Below are positions 27,035 through 34,720 of a stretch of DNA of 64,000 bases, piece after piece. The notes under the pieces are model-generated. The model was given only the letters and a program-made list of their open reading frames with translations. It was not told the DNA's origin and did not search any database. Position numbers and translations under genes: made by a program. This DNA comes from Mesorhizobium tianshanense (GTDB taxonomy: Bacteria; Pseudomonadota; Alphaproteobacteria; Rhizobiales; Rhizobiaceae), in NCBI RefSeq assembly GCF_007830515.1, contig NZ_VLKT01000013.1, forward strand, positions 82,421-146,420. The letters run 5' to 3'. Position 1 is the first letter of the stretch; the number at the start of each line of letters is the position of its first letter.

Positions 27035-27100
27035 TCAGCTGTTCCGCGGCGCTTCGAACTGTCGGCCGTGGATACCGGCGACACTGTTGGTGGGGCGCAT
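27035..27100 (-). CDS. Possible 21-residue leader peptide coupled to the membrane-protein gene
   Basis: ATG 27100 stands behind a strong GGGAGGAAGC and opens a 21-codon frame (MRPTNSVAGIHGRQFEAPRN, then S) ending TGA one base before ATG 27033. The downstream gene itself has only a poor ribosome site, so coupling through this small frame would explain its expression. The peptide has no known relatives from sequence inspection and may be only a translational device. Confidence 0.4.
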   Translation of the reverse strand: MRPTNSVAGIHGRQFEAPRNS

Positions 27101-27153
27101 GCTTCCTCCCTTCGGCTCGATGCTGCATCAGCCGGGCTCCCTCGTTCGGCGTG

Positions 27154-27191
27154 TTGACATACCGTATGTTTTTTAGATACTAGATGGTATC
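27154..27191 (+). promoter_or_regulatory. Promoter with overlapping TetR-type operator, site 5
   Basis: TTGACA (27154-27159), 16 bases, then GATACT-AGAT-GGTATC (27176-27191), whose left half is the -10 box. A further CATAC-C-GTATG palindrome (27158-27168) overlaps the -35 end. It serves the gene at 27304 and may also influence the divergent membrane-protein/yceI pair. Confidence 0.65.
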
Positions 27192-27303
27192 TCAAATTGT
27201 ATGCGCCTGTCAATGTGCACGGCATCACGGCCGTAGAACCGAACCGCATCTCGCCAGACAGAGGCCGGTGCCTGCGCTGGAAGTTTTAAGGGAGGATATC
27301 GCC

Positions 27304-28230
27304 ATGACTGACCAGGAACCTGCCGGCCTCGCCGATCTTCGGCTCGCGGGCGGCGCGCAGGGGTTCAACTGGCTTCCTGTCTTCGTCGCCGACGAACAGG
27401 GCCTTTTCGAAAAGCACGGCATCCGGATCGACTACAAGCGCATGGGCAGCGTCGAAAAGGCGACCGCGGCCGTTCTCGACGGCGAAGCGGATCTGGCGAT
27501 TACGCCGCCGGAAGGCGCCGTTGCCGACTTCGTCAGGGGAGGAGAGCTGCGTATCGCGGCAGCCAACGCCGTGCGCTTGCCGATGTCCATTGTTGCGCGC
27601 CCGGGCATCGGCTCGCTTGCCGAACTGAGGGGCAAGAAGGTCGGCACGTCCTCGCTGACGGAGGGCACCGCGATCTACACGCAGATCATGCTGGCCGCGG
27701 CAGGGCTGCACTATCCCGGCGACTACGAGTTTGCCCTGGCCGGCATTCACACCAAGCGGTGGGAGGCGCTGCAGGCCGGCGAAATCGACTGTGCTCCGCA
27801 GCCCGCGCCGTGGAACTTCCTCGCACAGGACAAGGGCTACAACCTGCTCGGGGAAGTCAGTGCCGCGATCCCCGAGATCGTCTTCACCGCCGTCATCGGC
27901 AAGGCTTCCTGGCTCGGCGCGAACCGCGATCTCGTGACCCGCTTCCTCAAGGCGCTGATCGAAGCGCATGCGGTCACCAACGACGCGGCCAGCCAAGGCA
28001 TCACCCTGCCGATCTTCCAGCGCATCACCACACCCGACAGCGAATCCCTGGCGCGACGGGGATTGGAATATATGCGCGACATGGGCATGTGGCCGTGGGG
28101 CCTTGCCGTGCCAGGCAAGGCGCTCAAGACGACGATTGACTTGATGGTCAGGGCGAACCTACTCGACGAGTCGAAGCGCGGCACGGCCGAAGGCGCGTTC
28201 GAGAAGCGCTATCTGGAAGGCGCCGCCTGA
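27304..28230 (+). CDS. Periplasmic-binding-protein-fold (NMT1/SsuA-like) protein without a signal peptide
   Basis: A 308-residue protein of the type II binding-protein fold: PVFVADEQGLFEKHGIRIDY, LDGEADLAITPPEGAVADFV, LAELRGKKVGTSSLTEGTAI and the domain-two block AGEIDCAPQPAPW. The N-terminus (MTDQEPAGLADLRLAGGAQG) has no signal sequence and ATG 27304 is preceded by GGGAGGAT, so the product should stay in the cytoplasm. Cytoplasmic members of this fold include enzymes such as 4,5-dihydroxyphthalate decarboxylase and THI5-type synthases. A catalytic or ligand-sensing role in aromatic breakdown is therefore possible. It is controlled by its own TetR-type operator. Confidence 0.7.
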   Translation: MTDQEPAGLADLRLAGGAQGFNWLPVFVADEQGLFEKHGIRIDYKRMGSVEKATAAVLDGEADLAITPPEGAVADFVRGGELRIAAANAVRLPMSIVARPGIGSLAELRGKKVGTSSLTEGTAIYTQIMLAAAGLHYPGDYEFALAGIHTKRWEALQAGEIDCAPQPAPWNFLAQDKGYNLLGEVSAAIPEIVFTAVIGKASWLGANRDLVTRFLKALIEAHAVTNDAASQGITLPIFQRITTPDSESLARRGLEYMRDMGMWPWGLAVPGKALKTTIDLMVRANLLDESKRGTAEGAFEKRYLEGAA

Positions 28231-28284
28231 TCGCCGGCGGTCATACGTGATCGAGCATTGGCTTTGCCTTGGCCCTTGTGCAAC

Positions 28285-28479
28285 CTATGCGTTGGAGGAT
28301 CGGTAGGCGATTGCAGCCGGCCGCCAATTGCCCCGTTCCTCCAGCCACTTCGCCGTGTTGCTGATGCCGCCGAACGGAAAGACGTGCAGCTGCTCGATGG
28401 CTGAACCGGGATGGGCCCGCACGTGGTTCTCGACGGGGCCAACGAAGCTCTCGGGCGAATGGATTGGTGCAGCGAAGCG
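28285..28479 (-). pseudogene. C-terminal remnant resembling methylenetetrahydrofolate reductase (MetF)
   Basis: On the minus strand, just downstream of the ligM-like gene, a 64-codon frame has no start codon: RFAAPIHSPESFVG, then AHPGSAIEQLHVFPFGGISN and TAKWLEERGNW, ending at TAG 28285. The LHVFPFGG...TAxW pattern is that of MetF C-termini. A second fragment in another frame (PAAKHVQITLECGLDIEAAD) lies between it and the ligM stop. MetF recycles the methyl-THF made by LigM-type demethylases, and ligM and metF are neighbours in Sphingobium SYK-6, so the pairing makes sense. The call rests on a short segment. Confidence 0.4.
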
Positions 28480-28635
28480 TCAGAAGATGCTCTTTCATCC
28501 GTCTGGGTTCCCGCGGTCGCTTTGCACACAGCCATTTCGTCTGCGGCCTCGATGTCGAGGCCGCATTCCAAGGTGATCTGGACATGCTTGGCAGCCGGCA
28601 GCTCGATCCGAGCCGTGCCGGCATCGGTCAGCCTG

Positions 28636-30019
28636 TCAGTGCTTGCCGGTCTTGATGACCTTGTCGAAGTAAGGAGCCGGAGCGACCTTTGCCCTGATCT
28701 GGCGGACCTGATGCTTCTCCACCGTGTTGCGGCGCGACTCCGGCTCGCCCCAGAGAAGCGTGACCTCCGTTTCCGGTTGCGCGTGCTCGAGGTCGACAAG
28801 CCCCAGCGAGATGAAGCGGTTGGCGTTTGCCGTGAAAGACGGCCAGGTCGAGATGCCCGCAACCTTGCCCTTCCTCATGACGGCATCGACCTGGAATGTC
28901 GCATACATGGGGATCGGCATATTGAGGAACTTGGCGGGCGTCCCGTTGGCCGGGAAGATGGAGTCCCGCATCACGGCGGCCGCATCCTCGTCGTTCCACA
29001 CAAGCGTCACCTTCGTGCGGCGCTGGTTGTTAGCCTTCTCGAGCAAGGTGTCTCGGCCGATGAAGTCGCGGCCAAAGTCGATCACGTTCCTGTAGCCGAG
29101 CTCGATCGGATCGACATAGTAGTCCGTGATGTCGTCCGACACGAAACTGCCGCCAAGTGAGGCGACCGACTCCAGGAAGTAGCTGTTCAGCCACTCGCGG
29201 TAGGGCTTCATGTCGTCGCCGTGATAGATGGCCGGCAACGGCATCGGCACCCAGCCGGACTCCTGCGCGGTGGTCGAGTAGGCGAGTGCGCCGATCTTGC
29301 GCAGGCCGTGCTTCTCGCTGGCCTTCTCCAGTGCCTCGCGCACCGCCTGTTGGTCGTCCCAGGCTCCGTAGATCTCGAATCCAGGTTCGCCGGCCATGCC
29401 GTGCCGCAGGGCGCGGACGGGTTTCCCGGCGATCTTGAACTCACCGATGTTGAAGAACTTGATCTCCGGCAGGCTGCCGCCCGTCACCTCACGCATCAGC
29501 GCGAGGGCGTTCGGCCCTTGGATCTGGACGCGGAATACCTCGCGGGTGCCGGAGCGGATCGAGAAATTGTCGTCCTTTTTCGCCTCCACGTCGTAGTTGC
29601 TCTTCTCCGCGTTGTAGAGCACCCAGTCGCTGGCGAAGGGAGCGCCGACGATGCGGAAGAAGTCCTCGGCTTCCCGGAAAATGATGGCGTCGGCGATGTA
29701 GTATCCGTCATGGCCCGCCAGCACGAGTTGTTTGGCGCGCAGGACCGGAAACGGGTCGAACTTGTTGACCGCGACCTCCGACAGGAAGGGAATGACCTGC
29801 GAGTCCGCGCAGGTGCAGTTCGGTCATGTGATAGGACTGCTCGAGCAGTGCGCAGCCATCCTTCCACGCACGCACTTCGTCTCGCCAGTTCGTGAACTCC
29901 GGCGGAATGACGGGAAAGCGGTACGGCCCGAGGTTGGAGCCGCGAAGCAGATTTACCGGACCTCCCGCTGCATCCAGGATGCTCTCGAGGCTCTTCGGCG
30001 TCTCATTCGTCATTGCCAT
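28636..30019 (-). pseudogene. LigM/DesA-like tetrahydrofolate-dependent aromatic O-demethylase, one frameshift
   Basis: Two leftward frames join into a GcvT-family protein of about 460 residues. The first (from ATG 30019, GGAGG upstream) reads MAMTNETPKSLESILDAAGG, FPVIPPEFTNWRDEVRAW and QSYHMTELHLRG. After a single-base loss near 29808 the second continues QVIPFLSEVAVNKFDPFPVL, ALRHGMAGEPGFEIYGAWDD, ESGWVPMPLPAIYHGDDMKP and LGGSFVSDDITDYYVDPIE. These blocks match LigM and DesA, which transfer the methyl of vanillate, 3-O-methylgallate or syringate to tetrahydrofolate. Inserting one base gives RGDSQVIPF, so a sequencing slip or a recent mutation is likely. Other GcvT relatives, such as DmdA, fit less well. 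Confidence 0.75.
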
Positions 30020-30306
30020 GTCACTTCCTCCATTTCGTCTTCTTACATCAGATGACAGTTCGGTCTCTGACGCCGGCTTGGCGTTCCACCTAAGAGCCAT
30101 TTCGCGGGCCACTTCTTGCGGGAGCGTCCTTCCAGCGCGCTCGCCTCACGTTGTGCCAGCGCACGCGCTTCGTGCGCCGAAGGTCCGATTAAGAAAGCCC
30201 GATATATCCTCCCAATGAGTGCGAATTCAGCGACCAGGATCCGTCGCGCCCAAGCCCACGTGAGGCTTTGCTGGCGGGGCAAGATACAGAGCGTGTAAAT
30301 CACTCA
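30020..30306. other. Long leader or gene-free stretch before the ligM-like gene
   Basis: About 290 bases between the TetR-type promoter (30307-30344) and ATG 30019. An 86-codon frame from GTG 30303 exists on the minus strand, but it is rich in Arg and Trp, resembles no family and has no ribosome site, so it is not called. The stretch may be a long 5' leader. Confidence 0.4.
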
Positions 30307-30344
30307 GATGCCAAAAAGTATCCAAAAATCACAAAGGATGCCAA
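30307..30344 (-). promoter_or_regulatory. Promoter with overlapping TetR-type operator, site 6, for the ligM-like gene
   Basis: Read on the minus strand: TTGGCA (30344-30339), a 16-base spacer, then GATACT-TTTT-GGCATC (30322-30307). This is the same layout as sites 1, 4 and 5, with one mismatch in the -35 box and one in the right half-site. It would place the THF-dependent demethylase under the same repressor as the transporter. Confidence 0.55.
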
Positions 30345-30406
30345 CGCGCGATTGGTGTGTTACGGGCCAAAGGGACCATCGTTGCACGGATGTCGCCAGT
30401 TGTTCT

Positions 30407-31525
30407 TCAGGCGGCGCGACTGAAGCGATCAACCCTGAAATCGTCAAGCGGCGTTTCGCAACGGTCGGTCGTGATGAGTTCGGCCATGGCGTCGCCCACG
30501 CCCGGACCGAGCTGGAAGCCGTGTCCGCTGAAGCCAAAGGCGTGGAACAGGCCTGGCGTCGTCGCCGAGCGTCCCATGACCGGCAGCATGTCCCGCACAT
30601 AGCCCTCGCAGCCGGACCATGTACGGATGACCGCGACCCGCGCGATTGCCGGCAGCAGCCGCGCGACGGCGCGCAATTGCAATGGAAGACGCATGAGATC
30701 GGCGACGGCGTGGCCCGGATCCAGATCCGCCGGCACCCTTTCGGCCGCGCCGCCGAAAACGATGTTGCCCCGCTCGACCTGACGCAGATAGGCGCCATGG
30801 TCCTTGTCGCGCGTCCAGATGCCCACCACCGGCAGAATCCGATGCGGCAACGGGTCGGTCACACCCATCTGCGGACCGCGGGCGTCGAGCGGGACCGCTT
30901 CGCCGAACTGTGCGGCGATGCGCGCGCCCCAGGCTCCGGCGGTGTTGAGCAAGCAGTCGGCGGCGAATGTGCCTTTTGAAGTAGCGGCAAGGAAACCGGA
31001 GCCCGTGTGGGTGATCTTCTCGACCTCAGCTCCCTCGATGATTTCCGCGCCCAGCCTGCGGGCAGCCTCGGCAAATGCCGGTGCGATCAGCCGCGGATTG
31101 CCGCTGCCATCGTGCGGCGAGAACGACGCCGCGATCGCCTCGGGACCGAGGCCGGAAAAGCGGGCACGAATCTCGCGGGGGCCGAGTTCCTCCAGGTCAA
31201 GCCCCCAAGGCCGCGCCGCTTCGGCATAGGCCCGCATGTCGGCAAGGCTATCTTCATCGAAGATCAGCCGGATATGACCGGTGGCGCGGAATTCTACGTC
31301 GCGGCCAAGCATTCTCTCGGCCTCGCCCCACAGCCTGAGCGCGCGGTGGGCCAGCGGAAGCTGGGACAGATGGCGCCCCGTGCGCCGGATGTTGCCGAAG
31401 GAGGCGACGGTTGCCCCGGTGCCGATCCGGTTGCGCTCGATCAGCGTCACACGTGCGCCGCGTCTGGCAAGGAAATAGGCCGAAGCCGTCCCCATCAGTC
31501 CGCCGCCCAGCACGATCACATCCAT
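30407..31525 (-). CDS. DadA-type FAD-dependent amine/amino-acid oxidoreductase (copy 1)
   Basis: A 372-residue D-amino-acid/sarcosine oxidase-fold protein. The FAD motif is VIVLGGGLMGTASAYFLARR at the N-terminus and the C-terminal block is FHAFGFSGHGFQLGPGVGDA. Such enzymes oxidise C-N bonds of amines, N-methyl amino acids or D-amino acids. ATG 31525 is chosen because the FAD motif begins three residues later; a longer frame to 31606 overlaps the divergent LysR promoter. It diverges from the LysR gene at 31636, a likely regulator. The substrate is unknown. Confidence 0.82.
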   Translation of the reverse strand: MDVIVLGGGLMGTASAYFLARRGARVTLIERNRIGTGATVASFGNIRRTGRHLSQLPLAHRALRLWGEAERMLGRDVEFRATGHIRLIFDEDSLADMRAYAEAARPWGLDLEELGPREIRARFSGLGPEAIAASFSPHDGSGNPRLIAPAFAEAARRLGAEIIEGAEVEKITHTGSGFLAATSKGTFAADCLLNTAGAWGARIAAQFGEAVPLDARGPQMGVTDPLPHRILPVVGIWTRDKDHGAYLRQVERGNIVFGGAAERVPADLDPGHAVADLMRLPLQLRAVARLLPAIARVAVIRTWSGCEGYVRDMLPVMGRSATTPGLFHAFGFSGHGFQLGPGVGDAMAELITTDRCETPLDDFRVDRFSRAA

Positions 31526-31635
31526 AGTGGCCCCTTGCAAACAGCAACCTTTGCCTGCCCGATCTTGTCGGCGCCGCGGCATTGCGTCAAAGATGGGTTT
31601 GGACAAGAACCATAAGCTTTACCTATGGAGTGGCA

Positions 31636-32541
31636 ATGCGAGCCCGGCAGCTCGAAGTGTTCATCGCCGTCATGCGCGCGGGCACCGTGACCGCCGCGGC
31701 GCGGATGCTGAACATCTCCCAGCCCGCCCTGAGCCAGATCCTGCTCCACACCGAGGACGAACTCGGTTTCACGCTGTTCGAGCGGGTGAAGGGCCGGCTG
31801 CGCCCGACCCCGGAGGCGCTTGAGATCTTTGCCGATGCCGAGAGGCTGTCGGCGGGGCTGGAGGGCCTGCGCCGCAAAACCACCGACCTGCGTCTGGGCC
31901 GAACTGGGCTGGTGCGGGTCGCGGCTTCGCCGCCGCCGGCCATGGCGATATTGCCGCGCGCGTTCACCGGATTCCGGGCGCAGCATCCCAATATTTTGCT
32001 GCGTTCCCATATGGCGCCGATCGCCGCGATCATCGACATGCTGCGCGCCGGCGATGTCAGCCTCGGCGTGGCCATGGACGACCGCCTGCCTCCCGATATC
32101 GAGGCGGAAGTGATCGGCAGCGTCGGCTTCTCATGCCTGCTGCCCGCTGGGCATGCGTTGGCCGGGAAAACCGAGCTGACGCTCGCCGATCTCGCCGGCG
32201 AAGAATTGATATCCTATCGCGGAAACACCCGTCCCGCCGACGAATTGGCTCATGCGGCCCGCGCGCAGGGCATCATGCTTTCGCCGTCGCTCGAGATCGA
32301 CGTGTCCATCTCCGCGGTCGGCTTCGTCCAGGCCGGTCTGGGTATCGCGCTCGTCGACGCGCTGCTGCCGTGGCACCAGTTTGCCGGGCTTGCCGTCAGG
32401 CCGCTCGCGGCGGGGCCGGAATTTCCGATCGCGCTCCTGACCTCGCGCACACGGGCTCTTTCGCGGGCCGATGAGATGATGCGTGACCAAATCCGCGCTG
32501 CCTGTTCAACCATCCTGGGTGAATATCGCGCGAAAGCATAA
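31636..32541 (+). CDS. LysR-family transcriptional regulator
   Basis: A 301-residue LysR protein. The HTH is RQLEVFIAVMRAGTVTAAAR and MLNISQPALSQILLHTEDEL (residues 4-42), and the effector domain shows GLVRVAASPPPAMAILPRAF. GTVTAAARMLNISQPALS is close to the family consensus. It diverges from the FAD oxidase at 30407 and precedes hyuA by 90 bases in the same direction, so it may control both. ATG 31636 has the weak site ATGGAGTGGCA. Confidence 0.88.
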   Translation: MRARQLEVFIAVMRAGTVTAAARMLNISQPALSQILLHTEDELGFTLFERVKGRLRPTPEALEIFADAERLSAGLEGLRRKTTDLRLGRTGLVRVAASPPPAMAILPRAFTGFRAQHPNILLRSHMAPIAAIIDMLRAGDVSLGVAMDDRLPPDIEAEVIGSVGFSCLLPAGHALAGKTELTLADLAGEELISYRGNTRPADELAHAARAQGIMLSPSLEIDVSISAVGFVQAGLGIALVDALLPWHQFAGLAVRPLAAGPEFPIALLTSRTRALSRADEMMRDQIRAACSTILGEYRAKA

Positions 32542-32631
32542 GCAAGACTTATATCCTTGCCCGTCATACGTCTTGGACCGGGACCACCCAGCCATGCCAG
32601 CTTTCGGGCGGCAGACAGGAAGGAACGCGTC

Positions 32632-34716
32632 ATGGACGGTGCCATCGCTTGCACGGCGGACGAAGCGCACGACGGAGCCGACTGGAAGGTCGGCGTCGAT
32701 ATCGGCGGGACATTCATCGATTTCTGTGCGCTCGAAGCCCGCTCCGGTCGCGTCGCCTCGCTGAAAGTGCTGACGACGCCGGAAGATCCGGGCGCCGAGC
32801 TGATGACGGGCCTCACCCTTCTTGCCGAACGCGAAGGCTTTGACCCTGCGCGCATGACGCGCTTCGTGCATGGCACGACCGTCGGCATCAACACGATCAT
32901 TCAGCGCAAGGGCGCGCCGCTGGCGCTGTTCACCAATGCCGGCTTCGAGGACGTGATCGAACTCGCACGGTTGCGAATGCCGGACATGTATTCGCTGTTC
33001 TGCTCGCGGCCGGACCCGCTGATCTCGCGCGACATGGTGTTCGGCATTCCGGTTCGCATGCGTGCCGACGGATGCGAATCCCAGGCACCGGACATGGCGG
33101 CAGTGGAGAGGGCGGTGGCAGTGGCGAAGGCAAACGGGGCGCAAGGGATCATCGTGTCCTTCCTCCATGCCTGGCGCAATGCCGCGCAGGAGGCCGCCGT
33201 CAAGGCGGCGATTGGGCGTCTTGCGCCCGACCTCTTCGTCTTCTCCTCGGCCGAGGTGTGGCCGGTCATCCGCGAATATGAGCGCAGCTCGACCGCCATT
33301 CTCAATGGCTATGTCCATCCGCGCGTCTCGGGCTACCTGACGGCGCTGGAAGAGCGGCTGAAGGACCGCGGCGTGCCGGCCCGCCCCATGCTGACGAAGT
33401 CGAACGGCGGGCTGATGAACGCCGCCGAGGGCAAGCGTGCTTGCGTGAACATGCTGCTGTCGGGAACGGCCTCCGGCGTCATCGGCGCCTCGTGGCTGGC
33501 GCGTCAGGCAGGCGAAGACAAGGTTCTTACCCTCGATATCGGCGGGACCTCGGCCGACTTTGCACTCATCATCGGTGGCGAGGCGCAGTTCGGCACCGGT
33601 GAACTGATCGGCGAGTTTCCGCTGCACATCCCGTCTATCTCGGTGAGCTCGATCGGCGTCGGCGGCGGCTCGATCGCCAGTGTCGACGCGTTAGGGGTGC
33701 TGCGGGTCGGGCCGGAGTCGGCCGGTTCGACGCCAGGACCGGCATGCTATGGCCGTGGCGGCGAGCGGGCGACGGTGACGGACGCCATGGTGGTGTGCGG
33801 ATGGCTCGGTCACAGCGAGATGGCCTACGGCCAGCTGCGGATCGATACCGGACTGGCGCATCGCGCGATCGGCGACCTTGCCGCCCGGCTCGGCCGCCCG
33901 GTCGAGCAGACCGCGCAGGCGATCCTCGACATCGCGGTGTCGGAGATGTTCGTCGAAGTCGAGAAACTCGCCTCGCGCGCCGGCGTGGACTTGCGCGATT
34001 TCACGCTGATGCCCTTCGGCGGCGGCGGCCCCATGCTAGGCGCCTTCCTTGCCCGCGAGCTCGGAATGAAGCGTGTCATGGCGCCGCGCCGTCCCGGCGT
34101 GGTGTCGGCGCTGGGTGGGTTGGTGGCGGATCTGCGCGGAGACTTCATTCGCACCATCTTCAGCCCGCTGTCGGGCACGTCGCTACCCACAATTCGCGAG
34201 GCCTTCGAGGCCCTGGCGCAAGAGGGTCGCGACTGGCTTGCGGCGCAGAGGCACGACGGGGCGGCGGAACTCAGTCTCTCCTGCGACATGCGCTACATCG
34301 GGCAGAGCTATGAGATCAACGTCGTGTTGTCGCCGGAATGGCTGGCGGACGGGAATGCGGCAGCTATCGAGCAGGCCTTCCACCTCTCCCATGAGCGGCT
34401 CTACGATTTCCACGACCCGGACGGCGCGATCGAACTTGTGAATGTCCGGCTATCCGCCGTAGGCGCGGGGCCGAAACTCTCTTTCCCGGAAGTCGACGTG
34501 ATCGACGCCCCGGCCATTCCGGCGCGCCGGCTCCCGGTCTACACGGGCCTGAGCGTCGAGACCATCGACCTCCACGACCGGCAAGTCCTCGTGCCGGGCA
34601 GCACATTCCACGGGCCTGCCGTGGTCGTTCAGGAAGACACCACCTTCGCCATTCCCGCTGGAGCGCAGGCACGGGTCGACCGCCATCTCAACCTTCTGCT
34701 GACCTTCCCGGAGTGA
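32632..34716 (+). CDS. hyuA: Hydantoinase/oxoprolinase family subunit A (HyuA-like)
   Basis: A 694-residue ATP-dependent hydantoinase A subunit. VGVDIGGTFIDFCALE and VLTLDIGGTSADFALIIGGE are the two phosphate-binding strands of the actin-like fold, with FVHGTTVGINTIIQRKGA and SVSSIGVGGGSIASVDALG also typical. With subunit B it opens cyclic amides such as 5-oxoproline, N-methylhydantoin or related lactams using ATP; homologues also include acetophenone carboxylases. AGGAAGGAACGCG precedes ATG 32632. It is followed after four bases by hyuB and then by HcnA/B-like redox subunits in one operon. The substrate is not readable. Confidence 0.88.
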   Translation: MDGAIACTADEAHDGADWKVGVDIGGTFIDFCALEARSGRVASLKVLTTPEDPGAELMTGLTLLAEREGFDPARMTRFVHGTTVGINTIIQRKGAPLALFTNAGFEDVIELARLRMPDMYSLFCSRPDPLISRDMVFGIPVRMRADGCESQAPDMAAVERAVAVAKANGAQGIIVSFLHAWRNAAQEAAVKAAIGRLAPDLFVFSSAEVWPVIREYERSSTAILNGYVHPRVSGYLTALEERLKDRGVPARPMLTKSNGGLMNAAEGKRACVNMLLSGTASGVIGASWLARQAGEDKVLTLDIGGTSADFALIIGGEAQFGTGELIGEFPLHIPSISVSSIGVGGGSIASVDALGVLRVGPESAGSTPGPACYGRGGERATVTDAMVVCGWLGHSEMAYGQLRIDTGLAHRAIGDLAARLGRPVEQTAQAILDIAVSEMFVEVEKLASRAGVDLRDFTLMPFGGGGPMLGAFLARELGMKRVMAPRRPGVVSALGGLVADLRGDFIRTIFSPLSGTSLPTIREAFEALAQEGRDWLAAQRHDGAAELSLSCDMRYIGQSYEINVVLSPEWLADGNAAAIEQAFHLSHERLYDFHDPDGAIELVNVRLSAVGAGPKLSFPEVDVIDAPAIPARRLPVYTGLSVETIDLHDRQVLVPGSTFHGPAVVVQEDTTFAIPAGAQARVDRHLNLLLTFPE

Positions 34717-34720
34717 TGCC

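Noticed and set aside
30043..30303. 86-codon minus-strand frame starting with GTG between the ligM-like gene and its promoter
   Set aside because: No ribosome site, odd composition and no recognisable family. Treated as 5' leader.
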